In this document: piece after piece, positions 36,745 to 45,302 of the stretch | Position numbering within the stretch: the first letter of the stretch is position 1 | How the letters are laid out: each line of letters begins with the position of its first letter | Source: JBPRGG01 sp051418075 | GTDB lineage: Bacteria; Bacteroidota; Bacteroidia; Cytophagales; Cyclobacteriaceae | Reading direction: 5' to 3' | Length of the DNA: 64,000 nucleotides | Assembly: GCA_051418075.1 (NCBI GenBank) | Contig: JBPRGG010000029.1 | Location: 216,189 to 280,188, forward strand | The notes under the pieces: generated by a model | Database searches by the model: none | The model's input: only the letters and a program-made list of their open reading frames with translations | What the model was told of the DNA's origin: nothing | Program-made: the position numbers and the translations under genes

Positions 36745-37626
36745 CTACCGGTGAAAGCTATTGGTGATAAAACGAAGGGCATCCTTGATTCCGGAGCGCC
36801 AGTAGGACCAGGTATGGCCACCTTCCCTTACCCGGTATTCATGGGGAATGTTTCTTTCCCTTAAAGTAATGTGCATCAATGAATTCCCTTTGTAAAGGAA
36901 GTCATCATCTCCGCAGTCAATATACCATTTTACTGATTTTAATTGATCCTCCGGTAACGTTTTGGCTAAATGTAAGGCGCTGTATTTATAATAGTTATCT
37001 GTCAAGCGTTCTTTGCCTTTCAGATCTCTGCCAAAAAGTTGTCCGTATAGCCGGTTATAGGATTCCTGATCCATGGCTAATATTTCCTCATCTGCCCGGT
37101 ATGCGCTGGAAAAGGGAGCACAGGCAGCAAAAAGATCCGGATGCCGCATGGCCAGGATGGTAGAACCATACCCACCCATGGAAAGACCAGCAATGGCTCT
37201 GAATTGCTTTTCGGCCCTGATTTTGTAATTATCTTCAATATAAGGCATGAATTCCTGGATAAACATATCTTCCCAGGGTGCCTTTTTTTGATAGTCATTA
37301 ATATAAAAAGTAACGCCTCCATCGGGCATCACGATGATCATTGGAGTCACTTCTCCGGTTAAAATACCCTGATCGGCAGCATAATTGACTTCGCCAAACT
37401 GAACCCAGGCGGTTTCGTTATCTGTATAGCCATGGAGCAGGTATAAAACAGGATAGCGGCGGTTGGAAGTTTCGTAATCCGGAGGTAAATACACTGAAAA
37501 TCCTACTTCCTGATTCATGGCCTGACTGTTAAACTTCAAGTTTTCAATGACAGTTCCCTGCTTGATATTCTGAGCCTCTATATGCTGGGATATGATGAAA
37601 AGTACTACGAGCAAAATGTTTTTCAT
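36745..37626 (-). CDS. Exported CE1-like esterase (feruloyl/acetyl esterase type)
   Basis: 293-residue alpha/beta hydrolase of the esterase D/CE1 group with a signal peptide (MKNILLVVLFIISQHIEAQ). Signatures: PVLYLLHGYTDNETAW near 59, the nucleophile elbow IAGLSMGGYGS with Ser149, acid region YIDCGDDDFLYKG near 235, and His in REGGHTWSYWRSGI near 270. Such enzymes cleave acetyl or feruloyl esters from xylan and related glycans. First gene of the three-gene set with the GH30-like enzyme and the double esterase; the gaps are 27 and 24 bases. Confidence 0.87.
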   Translation of the reverse strand: MKNILLVVLFIISQHIEAQNIKQGTVIENLKFNSQAMNQEVGFSVYLPPDYETSNRRYPVLYLLHGYTDNETAWVQFGEVNYAADQGILTGEVTPMIIVMPDGGVTFYINDYQKKAPWEDMFIQEFMPYIEDNYKIRAEKQFRAIAGLSMGGYGSTILAMRHPDLFAACAPFSSAYRADEEILAMDQESYNRLYGQLFGRDLKGKERLTDNYYKYSALHLAKTLPEDQLKSVKWYIDCGDDDFLYKGNSLMHITLRERNIPHEYRVREGGHTWSYWRSGIKDALRFITNSFHR

Positions 37627-37825
37627 AAATTATTAATGGGGTTTATGTTTTACTGGTTATAAAATTAATGTATTTTAAAGACTCGACAGCAATACTGACA
37701 CATTTTTGATCAAGGAGGCTGATTTTTTATTTAATACACCAACACAGGCAGCATGATTCCGTTGAAGCGGCATACTGACTATAGTAATTTTGGATCATTA
37801 CTAAGCTTGAGTTAAAGAGATTCTC

Positions 37826-38890
37826 CTAATTTTGGGGAGGAAATAATACCGGAAGGGAATAGGTACGGCTATTCTCCGGCTTCCCTGAGGGATTGGATTT
37901 TTTCAGCTCCAGGTATCCCCGCTCATCGTCGGGAGGATTTTGATAGGTCAGGGTGGCTTCAAAAGGCACAAAATTATCCGTCATCCATTTACCCCGCGCT
38001 TTGGCTGTTGCCTCAGCTATTATATTTTTATCTTTATCTATTAGCACCACCGGAAATTGTCCTTCAAAGAACCAACTGCCTCTGGCTTTCCCTTTTACTG
38101 TTAAGGGTGAACTAATATCTTTATTCGGTAGTGGTTGTTCTAATTTAATCTGTCCAGCATTTTGTTTGTTTCGGGTCTGACTGAAGTTAAAGGATTGCAT
38201 CATGTTTTTCACAAGTCTGGCTGACTGCTGATTTACCTGTCCCGTCCTTTCTATCCTGTCCCCGGTCATGGGATCACAGGATTCCATGGCTATCTTTTCC
38301 CCCGACACCTCATCATAGCAAGTTACTTCTGCTTCATCTATGGCTATCTGGGCAAATAAAAATCCATTTTCCCAGGAAGCTGGCTGAGAAACAGGCTGTA
38401 GATAATAAGCCCAGGGGGTTCCATTTTCCAGCAGGAAAACAATAGATTCAGATGGATCGACCTCCACATTTAAAGGAATCTGGCCATTATAATTATCCAG
38501 GGAAGATTGTTTGCCACTGGGTAATTCGGTGCCGTAGCCATAGGGGAATATACTTAAAAAAGAAATGGAATAGTCAGCATGAACAGTGATAGGGGACTCA
38601 AATGCCAAGTTTTGGGGATTATGATAAAGATTGATAATGGGGAAGGGCCCAGACAGATTATTTTCTGCAACTTGCCAGGCCTGAGGGAATTCTATAGAAA
38701 AATTAAAATCCTGGTTGTGATAATTTTTCCAATTGATAGACTGAACCGGCCCATTGTTAAATTCCTGGTCAGTGGGAGGTGTTTCTATCCGATTGTTTTC
38801 CTGACCGGAATTGTTTTCCTGTTGCAGACTTGTATTACAGGATATCAGTAAAGAAAGTACTAAAAAGAGTACAGGGATAGTAAACTTCAT
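37826..38890 (-). CDS. Lipoprotein with C-terminal Gmad2-type immunoglobulin-like domain
   Basis: About 354-residue lipoprotein. Starting at 38890 gives MKFTIPVLFLVLSLLISCNTS with lipobox Cys at about 19; an upstream ATG at 38914 would add eight residues. A middle domain (about 60-230) of unknown function has paired strands and two Cys (EVTCYDEVSGEKIAMESCD). The last about 100 residues (LEQPLPNKDISSPLTVKGKA, GSWFFEGQFPVVLIDKD, GYLELKKSNPSGK) match the Gmad2 domain first noted in spore-germination proteins but also found in lipoproteins. It is exported; function unknown. Confidence 0.8.
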   Translation of the reverse strand: MKFTIPVLFLVLSLLISCNTSLQQENNSGQENNRIETPPTDQEFNNGPVQSINWKNYHNQDFNFSIEFPQAWQVAENNLSGPFPIINLYHNPQNLAFESPITVHADYSISFLSIFPYGYGTELPSGKQSSLDNYNGQIPLNVEVDPSESIVFLLENGTPWAYYLQPVSQPASWENGFLFAQIAIDEAEVTCYDEVSGEKIAMESCDPMTGDRIERTGQVNQQSARLVKNMMQSFNFSQTRNKQNAGQIKLEQPLPNKDISSPLTVKGKARGSWFFEGQFPVVLIDKDKNIIAEATAKARGKWMTDNFVPFEATLTYQNPPDDERGYLELKKSNPSGKPENSRTYSLPVLFPPQN

Positions 38891-39018
38891 ATTATCAGAT
38901 TTATTCAGGTGCAAAAAAATACCAGCCTCTTTTGTTTTTATAAAAAGTAAAACGGGTTTTGGTTATAAAAAAACAGGATAAAATTACAATTGGCATTCAA
39001 AGGGAGAAAAACCACCAT

Positions 39019-39768
39019 TTAAAGTCCCAGGCTTACTTCCAGGTCGAAATCAATGGTATTGATCTTATGAGCTGGCACTGTGATGATCAGATTGGTGGTT
39101 TCCTGGTTCAGGTCCAGGTAAAATTCTTGCGGATCTGTGTAGCCTTCCAATTGCCTTGCCCCCTCAGCTTCTACAGAAGCAATGGGTAAATCAGTGACAA
39201 TTTCATAGCCCCTGTATTGATTTTCTCCCAGGGTCAGCATGTTTTTCTCTCGAATAGTCATCGAAAAATCCATAATTGGTTCTAATTCACCGGATTTCAG
39301 ATGAACCTCTGCCAGTTCAAATTTTTCAGCTTTACCACCCCATTTGATCATAACGTCGGCAGTTCCTTTCACCTGAATAGATTGTGAATGCTCATGAGGC
39401 AGGCCAAAAGTAAAGAATGTACCACTGAATGCATCCGAGACTTTATAAAACTTATAGTCACTAAACTGCCAGCCTACCTGCTCTTCCGTAAAGAACCCCT
39501 TTTTATTCAATTCTACCAGGATATCCCTGCCCAGACGGGACAAATCATTGCCTTGGTCATCCAGAACCTGATACCGGATATTTTTCACCGCCAAATACTC
39601 TCCACCAATCTTGCTGAACAGCAAAGTGAAACGGGTAGAGGCGAAAGAACGGCCAAAGTTTCTCTTTTTGAGGGAAAGTTCTACAGGATTGATTTCGGCA
39701 TCCTGGGTCAGGGCAGGCTTACTGGTAAACCCAATCAATATAATCAGAAGCAAATGTTTAACGGTCAT
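39019..39768 (-). CDS. Exported hypothetical protein
   Basis: 250-residue protein with signal peptide MTVKHLLLIILIGFTSKPALTQ when started at 39768; an upstream ATG at 39807 gives a less natural N-terminus. The remainder is predicted beta-rich, with segments YLAVKNIRYQVLDDQGNDLS, DVMIKWGGKAEKFELAEVHL and FYLDLNQETTNLIITVPAHK. I recognise no family. It stands between a Gmad2 lipoprotein and a sugar kinase on the same strand, with gaps of 129 and 86 bases, so cotranscription is possible. Confidence 0.65.
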   Translation of the reverse strand: MTVKHLLLIILIGFTSKPALTQDAEINPVELSLKKRNFGRSFASTRFTLLFSKIGGEYLAVKNIRYQVLDDQGNDLSRLGRDILVELNKKGFFTEEQVGWQFSDYKFYKVSDAFSGTFFTFGLPHEHSQSIQVKGTADVMIKWGGKAEKFELAEVHLKSGELEPIMDFSMTIREKNMLTLGENQYRGYEIVTDLPIASVEAEGARQLEGYTDPQEFYLDLNQETTNLIITVPAHKINTIDFDLEVSLGL

Positions 39769-39854
39769 AAATGGATCTTTAACGACAAATTTAGAGATTA
39801 TAATCATGAAAAGGGGGGCGTTTTCAAAACTTTATCTTGATCCTGCATAAGTTT

Positions 39855-41258
39855 TTAAGTGCTGCTACAAAGCTGGTAAATTTTACTGATGGAATCTGCC
39901 TGGCCAACATTTCCCGGAAAAATAATGTAGCTTAATCCGGGAAATCTGGCCTCTGGACCCAGTTCCCAAACCGGCACCCCCGCTTGTATCTGCCCCAGGA
40001 CCCGGGCTTTTTTCACCTTTAATCCTTTGGTGGCAATATCACTGGAGGTGATGCCACCTTTGGCGATGATAAACCGGGGCGAAACTTCCAGGTTTTCCAC
40101 AATGCTTACCAATGATTCTGAAACTTTTTTGCTCAGGGCCAGACTGGCAAATTTATCTGCTTTGCTGACCAACTGACGACTGGTAAATAATACCAGATCC
40201 TGATTGTCTGCCAGTTTACGGTTAACTTTTATTATTAAAGAACTGACATACTGATCAGCCTGATCTTCCATCACTTTACTCACTTCAAATTCCAACCCCT
40301 GACAACCTTTTTGATGCTGCAGGAGATGGTGGAGCTGACTGGTACTTTTAGGGACATGTGATCCTACAATGATCAAGGCACCATTTTTCTGATGTAATTT
40401 TAATTCCTCTTTTTTTAAAAGCGGTTTTACTGCCAAACCTCCTAAAACCGGCACTATAGAGGCTGCTGTACGTAAAACATAGGGCTGTTTACTTTTTAAA
40501 AGCGCCAGGCTGAATATTTGCAGATCCGCATAGGCGGCAGCATTTACCACGCAAGTAGTTCCAGCAGGTAAATGATCAAATTTTTCCCTGATGCGGCCTG
40601 GATCATTTTGACGGATCTCCTGCAGGTCAAATGACACTACCGATCCTTTTTTAACTTTTCCTGCTGTTTTTTCCTCTACATAAGCTTTGAGATCTGCATT
40701 TTGATAGCCAAAGGTTTTATCCTGCGCAAATGGCGTTTGTGAAGCAGGAATTAACTGATCATCTTCCTCAACATAATGGATATCATTGATGGTGTAGCGC
40801 CCGCCTTCAAAAAATGCAGGTACCAGGATCTTTAATGCCTCAGGAATTCCTAAACCCCGGGCCAGGGCATCTACCTCAGCCGGATAATGTCCTCTTAAGG
40901 TGGAATCACCCCTGCTGATCACTATGACCTTTTTCAGCAGATTTTCAGAAGCTTGCCGGATATTTTGACCTATTTGTAAAGCTAAGTCAGTGGCGGCCTG
41001 TTCAGACAGGCTGCGTGAATTGGTTAAAATATAGAATAGGGAGGTTCCGGATTTTAACTCTGACAGGATACTTTGGTAGTCCCAGCTGGTCAATACCGGT
41101 ATGTCATATACGGTTTGGGTACCGGTAGGGTCATCATCCAATACAATGACAGAAAGACCTTGCTGTTGACTATATCCTCTTATTTCATCCAGCAGGTTTA
41201 TTTTGGGTTCAGCCGGTAAACGGGCAAAGAGGACTGACTTGTTCTCTGATTTTAGCAT
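39855..41258 (-). CDS. Four-carbon acid sugar kinase family protein (DUF1537, OtnK/DtnK-like)
   Basis: 467-residue cytosolic kinase of the four-carbon acid sugar family, whose studied members phosphorylate threonate, erythronate or 3-oxo derivatives. The N-terminal substrate domain starts with VIVLDDDPTGTQTVYDIPVLTSW and includes FYILTNSRSLSE and VISRGDSTLRGHYPAEVD. The C-terminal nucleotide-binding domain has LIIVGSHVPKSTSQLH and FIIAKGGITSSDIATKGL. Both halves are intact. Usual partners (4-phosphothreonate dehydrogenase, aldolase, isomerase) are not adjacent, so the pathway is unknown. Confidence 0.88.
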   Translation of the reverse strand: MLKSENKSVLFARLPAEPKINLLDEIRGYSQQQGLSVIVLDDDPTGTQTVYDIPVLTSWDYQSILSELKSGTSLFYILTNSRSLSEQAATDLALQIGQNIRQASENLLKKVIVISRGDSTLRGHYPAEVDALARGLGIPEALKILVPAFFEGGRYTINDIHYVEEDDQLIPASQTPFAQDKTFGYQNADLKAYVEEKTAGKVKKGSVVSFDLQEIRQNDPGRIREKFDHLPAGTTCVVNAAAYADLQIFSLALLKSKQPYVLRTAASIVPVLGGLAVKPLLKKEELKLHQKNGALIIVGSHVPKSTSQLHHLLQHQKGCQGLEFEVSKVMEDQADQYVSSLIIKVNRKLADNQDLVLFTSRQLVSKADKFASLALSKKVSESLVSIVENLEVSPRFIIAKGGITSSDIATKGLKVKKARVLGQIQAGVPVWELGPEARFPGLSYIIFPGNVGQADSISKIYQLCSST

Positions 41259-41352
41259 AAGGAATCCTTTAGATCCTGAAATTTAAAAAAATTATTTAAA
41301 TACAACTGTTTTCTACAGCATAGCTATAATAAAAATTGTAATTTTAACTGTA

Positions 41353-42864
41353 GTGGAATTGAGAATAAATATTTTGATTAAATTGATCCTGCTTGTATTT
41401 TCCTTGATCAATTGCCCTGCTGAAGCTAAAACTGACCATTTAGTAGAGGGATTTGTGTATAATGATTTTAATCGAAACTGCAGAAAAGATGCCGGGGAAG
41501 CCGGAATTGCCGGAGTGCTGGTTTCCAATGGAAAAGAAATAGTGGCAACCGACTCCTGCGGAAAGTATCTGATTTGTTTAGGTCAGGATTCTCTGTTATT
41601 TGTGATCAAACCTGGCTCATTGGCCTATGCCCGGAATGCTGATAATCTGCCAAATCATTATTTGTATGTTAAACCGGGTTTGTTGAATAATTTTCCTTTG
41701 TATGAGGATGGGACAGTGGATTCTTTTTCAGTATGTCTGATGGGAGATCCACAGGTGACTGATCAGACTGAACTTGGATATCTGGCCCAGGTAATTCAGC
41801 AGGAACTGGTTGGTCGGGATTACCAACTGGGCATTTGCCTGGGAGATGTGACCAGTGACCAACCAGACTTGATGAAGTCCGTCAATCAAATCATTTCCAG
41901 CCAGGGTCAACCCTGGTTTTTTGTATTGGGCAATCATGACCTGGATTTAGCCGCCAAAACTGATCATCAATCCAGGGACAGGTTTGAAAAGATCTATGGC
42001 CCCTCCACATATGCTTTTAATCAGGGCAAGGTACATTTCTTAGTTTTGAATAATGTAGTCTATCCTCATGGTCCGGGAAAATCCTTTACCATCGGACTTT
42101 CACCAGATCAGTTTGAGTTTATCAGGAATGATTTGAAATGGGTGATAAAAGATCAGCTGGTGGTTTTATTGATGCATTTGCCTTTAACTGCACTGTCCCA
42201 GGATCAGCGGCAAAAATTGATGACCCTACTTGAACCATTTCCTCACCAGTTTTCTGTATCAGCTCATTTACATAACCAGCAAAAACATTTTTTCAGGCTG
42301 AAAAACGGGATCATTCATCCTCATTTTATTTGTGGTACTATTTCAGGCGATCACTGGCAGAAGTTACCGGATGAAAAATTTCCTGTCTCCCTCATGAATG
42401 ATGGCACTCCTCCGGGGTATTGGCAGTTTCACTTCAAAGGCCATCAATATAGTTATGATTATCATCCCTGGCTTGCTCATTTGAAGGACAAAATGCATGT
42501 AATGATTGACAAACCCTACCGCGCTTTTGATAATTTTCGCCTGAAGGTGGTGGTCAATTTCTACGAAGGTAGTGATTCGACAAAAATTCAATACCGGGTG
42601 GGGAACAACGACTGGAAAAACATGAAAAAGGTAAATCTGAACGATTTGTTATACACCCGGCGTTTCAAAAGCCTGATGGAAAACACTCCCAAATCCGGAT
42701 TTCTGCGGGCCCCATCCTTTCCCATGGCCAGCCGCCACATTTGGATCGGTGACTTTCGTTTTCCTCTGGCTGATTCAGTCAAAACCCATCAGGTAGCAGT
42801 GAAGGTACTGGATGACCTGGGTAGGGTTTATGAAAAAACCATTTCCTACAGGTTAGCACATTAA
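41353..42864 (+). CDS. Exported calcineurin-like phosphoesterase with N- and C-terminal accessory domains
   Basis: 503-residue protein, GTG start inferred (no ATG before the signal), signal peptide INILIKLILLVFSLINCPAEA. An SdrD-B/Cna-like beta domain comes first (GFVYNDFNRNCRKDAGEAGI, about 30-90), then the metallophosphatase core: VCLMGDPQV, GICLGDVTSD, FFVLGNHDLD, LLMHLPLT, FSVSAHLHNQQ, giving the Asp, Asn and His ligands. The C-terminal beta domain (about 390-500) ends near KTISYRLAH. This three-part layout occurs in Bacteroidota exported phosphatases. The substrate is unknown. Divergent from the sugar kinase. Confidence 0.87.
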   Translation: MELRINILIKLILLVFSLINCPAEAKTDHLVEGFVYNDFNRNCRKDAGEAGIAGVLVSNGKEIVATDSCGKYLICLGQDSLLFVIKPGSLAYARNADNLPNHYLYVKPGLLNNFPLYEDGTVDSFSVCLMGDPQVTDQTELGYLAQVIQQELVGRDYQLGICLGDVTSDQPDLMKSVNQIISSQGQPWFFVLGNHDLDLAAKTDHQSRDRFEKIYGPSTYAFNQGKVHFLVLNNVVYPHGPGKSFTIGLSPDQFEFIRNDLKWVIKDQLVVLLMHLPLTALSQDQRQKLMTLLEPFPHQFSVSAHLHNQQKHFFRLKNGIIHPHFICGTISGDHWQKLPDEKFPVSLMNDGTPPGYWQFHFKGHQYSYDYHPWLAHLKDKMHVMIDKPYRAFDNFRLKVVVNFYEGSDSTKIQYRVGNNDWKNMKKVNLNDLLYTRRFKSLMENTPKSGFLRAPSFPMASRHIWIGDFRFPLADSVKTHQVAVKVLDDLGRVYEKTISYRLAH

Positions 42865-42892
42865 GGTTTGCAGATGGTAGCCAAGGCTCCCT

Positions 42893-43426
42893 CTAAGGTT
42901 GAACCAGGTCTGCCGGATCACCCAACCCTAATTCCTCCAGCACATAATCTGTGTAATCATGTACCGGATTGGAATATACCATGATCAATTCACTGGATTT
43001 ATCCAATAAATAATCAAGCTTGTGTTTCCGGCAAACTTTTTCCACTGCTTCATATATTTTATCCAGCTCGGGCTGAATGATTTCCTTCTTTTTCAGGAAA
43101 AAAAGGCCTTCCGGTCCAAAAACCTGATATTGATATTCAATGGCCTCCTTTATTTTAGCTTCAATTTCAGCTTCCTTTTGACGGATCATTTCAGGTGTTA
43201 GCAGCACCTCTTCAGCAGCTAACTGGTTTTCCATCTTTCCAATCCGGATGTACTTATGCTTAACTTCTTCCATCCAGGCTTTACTCAGTGAATCCACATT
43301 TTGCTGAGCCTGTTGATAGCCGGGCATTTGCTTTACCACGTAGTTAGAAGAAAAGTGCCCGAATTTTTGAGCCCATGTGGCATGCTGCACAAACGTTAAG
43401 AGTAAGATGATCAAATAATATTTCAT
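42893..43426 (-). CDS. OmpH/Skp-like periplasmic protein
   Basis: About 177-residue exported protein starting at 43426 (MKYYLIILLLTFVQHATWAQ signal); an upstream ATG at 43459 adds 11 residues. The mature part begins FGHFSSNYVVKQMPGYQQAQ, matching the start of OmpH/Skp chaperones, then a long charged helical hairpin (EEVKHKYIRIGKMENQL to IQPELDKIYEAVEKVC), and a C-terminal strand LDYLLDKSSELIMVYSNP. The extended C-terminal part with DYTDYVLEELGLGD is also usual. It may hold unfolded outer-membrane proteins. Not near bamA, as orthologues often are, so it may be an extra paralogue. Confidence 0.8.
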   Translation of the reverse strand: MKYYLIILLLTFVQHATWAQKFGHFSSNYVVKQMPGYQQAQQNVDSLSKAWMEEVKHKYIRIGKMENQLAAEEVLLTPEMIRQKEAEIEAKIKEAIEYQYQVFGPEGLFFLKKKEIIQPELDKIYEAVEKVCRKHKLDYLLDKSSELIMVYSNPVHDYTDYVLEELGLGDPADLVQP

Positions 43427-43509
43427 AACAGAAAGATGAATACCAGATAAAAAACGCAAGGGCTCTTTTGAAATTGTGGAATAATAACCCTAAGATAAAT
43501 TGATCAAGA

Positions 43510-44550
43510 TCAACTGACTATATCAGGGCCAATTCTATGACGGATCAGAAGTTCCACGATATCATCTAAACTATTTTCATGATCAGCTGCAAATTTTAAC
43601 CCGGCCTGATTCAATTTTTCCAGGTTTTCCGGGTGGGCATTATCCATGGCCGGATCTACCTCAACTTCCCTCAGGTCCACCTGTAACCGGTAATAGCAAC
43701 TACTGTCTTCCGGACCGAGGGTATCATAAATTTGCCTGAGCTGGTAATCTACGGTTTCCGCATTACCCGACATCATGATTTCTATCAAGGGCCGGATCCA
43801 GCCAATAGCGCCCCAATCTTTGGCTTTATCATAGGGAAACTGTTCTTTGGCAGTTCCTGTTCCAATTGAAATAATGATCATATCTTTGGCAGTAGGTTTT
43901 GCCAGCTGCTTGGCCGGAAATACCATTTTTCGGGCTTCTGCATAGGCACACAGGGCAGGATTGTTGGCAAATACTCCACCATCGATCAGAGGGTAAGTAG
44001 CTCCCAACTCCGAGGTAACGGCCGCCGTTTCAAAATAAGTGGGGGCTGCAGTAGATGCCCGCAAAACATCAGTAACTTTAAAATTTTTACTTTCGCTATT
44101 GGCTTCATGAGAAGTGAAAAAAACTGATTTTCTATGGAAAATATCATAAGCTGTGATCAGGCAGGGTTTTTCCAGTTCGTTGAGCTTTAGTTGACCAAAA
44201 TATTTTTCCAGTACCTTTTCAATATGCTCTGCCGGATATTTTTCGTCAAAAATACCCCCTATCAACTGGTTGAAAATGTTGGTTTTGAAAATTTCAGGAC
44301 CTTCTTTCATGTAAAGGTCCAGCAGGTCAGACATGGTGTAGTGTGGGTCTGGAGTAAGCATTCCTCCCACCAGGATACTGCCAGTACTGGTACCGCCTGC
44401 CAAGTCAACACAATCGGCTAACCTTGCATTTTGATCATTTAGTTTTTGCTGCAGCTTCTCTTCAATCACTTTCAGTATGGTAGCAGGAATAATTCCCCGG
44501 ATTCCTCCTCCGTCAATGGAGAGAATGACGATTTTATTTGATTCAGGCAT
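43510..44550 (-). CDS. Patatin-like phospholipase
   Basis: About 346-residue patatin-family lipid acyl hydrolase, starting at MPESNKIVILSIDGGG (44550); an ATG at 44637 would prepend an unlikely 29 residues. Catalytic elements: oxyanion loop DGGGIRG, nucleophile elbow GGTSTGSIL (Ser in GTSTG), and catalytic Asp in LIDGGVFANNPA near residue 190. The resemblance is to the plant-type patatin/CapV-like branch, without a signal peptide. CapV-like members can be defence effectors, but there is no cyclase gene next to it here. It is monocistronic, and the general role (phospholipid hydrolysis) is inference. Confidence 0.88.
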   Translation of the reverse strand: MPESNKIVILSIDGGGIRGIIPATILKVIEEKLQQKLNDQNARLADCVDLAGGTSTGSILVGGMLTPDPHYTMSDLLDLYMKEGPEIFKTNIFNQLIGGIFDEKYPAEHIEKVLEKYFGQLKLNELEKPCLITAYDIFHRKSVFFTSHEANSESKNFKVTDVLRASTAAPTYFETAAVTSELGATYPLIDGGVFANNPALCAYAEARKMVFPAKQLAKPTAKDMIIISIGTGTAKEQFPYDKAKDWGAIGWIRPLIEIMMSGNAETVDYQLRQIYDTLGPEDSSCYYRLQVDLREVEVDPAMDNAHPENLEKLNQAGLKFAADHENSLDDIVELLIRHRIGPDIVS

Positions 44551-44753
44551 ATTTTTAAGGTTTAAGTTGAATTTCAATTGATCCTTAAATATAGAAAATA
44601 TTTGGCAGGAATTATGAAAGAATAAATGGCTAAACACCTATTGTACTGATATTTAGACCTATTTTTTAATTTTTTTCTTTTGAAGCTTAAAACCTTTTTG
44701 ACCCGGAGGCATCAAACCCATAAAAATAGCAAGTTTAAAAAATCTTAATCATC

Positions 44754-45146
44754 ATGAAAAAATCCTTTAATCTTTTAACAGTTATTCTTATTGTATTTGT
44801 ATGGGGAGCCAGATTAAATACGGCTGAAGGGCAAACCCGTAAACAAAAAATGGACCGGATAGAAGACCGGGTAGACCGCCGGGAAAACGAGCGTGATCGC
44901 AAAGAAGACTGGCGGGATTTACGAGAGGATCGCCGGGATGTACCTGAAGATTTCAGGGATAGAAGAGAAGATCGTCGTGATGCTAAATTCCAGGGAGGCC
45001 AGAGGGACAAAATAGAAGACATCAGAGATCGTCGTGAAGATGTCCGGGATCGAAAAGAAGATATTAGAGATCAAAAGGAAGATATCAGAGACCGCAGGGA
45101 AGACAGAATAGACCGCCGTGAAAATCGCCGTGATCGCAAGAATTGA
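44754..45146 (+). CDS. Exported Arg/Asp-rich polyampholyte repeat protein
   Basis: 130-residue protein. A Sec signal peptide (MKKSFNLLTVILIVFVWGARLNTAEGQ) is followed by about 103 residues made mainly of Arg, Asp, Glu and Lys in imperfect repeats of about seven residues, such as IRDRREDVRDRKED and DIRDQKEDIRDRRED. By my count about 32 Arg and 24 Asp occur in the mature part. It should form a long charged helix or a disordered chain in the periplasm or outside. Low sequence complexity makes family assignment impossible. It is monocistronic and ends at a strong terminator, which supports a real gene. Opposite-strand open frames are repeat artefacts. Confidence 0.75.
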   Translation: MKKSFNLLTVILIVFVWGARLNTAEGQTRKQKMDRIEDRVDRRENERDRKEDWRDLREDRRDVPEDFRDRREDRRDAKFQGGQRDKIEDIRDRREDVRDRKEDIRDQKEDIRDRREDRIDRRENRRDRKN

Positions 45147-45164
45147 AGATCGTTGCATATAAAT

Positions 45165-45198
45165 AGGCCGGCTGAAATAGATTTAGACCGGCCTTTTT
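45165..45198 (+). terminator. Rho-independent terminator after the Arg/Asp-rich gene
   Basis: AGGCCGG (45165-45171) pairs with CCGGCCT (45188-45194), followed by TTTTT. Confidence 0.85.
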
Positions 45199-45302
45199 GT
45201 TAAAATAGCTGTTATTCACAAATATTAATTGAAAAATCCCCAAAAATTGGGATTGATTTACCCTTAGTTTATTACCATATTTATCACCAAGGATAGGGTA
45301 AT

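Noticed and set aside
43510..44550. Patatin as CapV effector of a CBASS defence system
   Set aside because: No CD-NTase cyclase or accessory genes lie next to it; neighbours are an OmpH-like protein and the Arg/Asp-rich protein.
44735..45158. Opposite-strand Ser/Arg-rich and Ile/Ser-rich open frames across the Arg/Asp-rich gene
   Set aside because: They are artefacts of the repetitive codons; only the plus frame has a signal peptide and a terminator.
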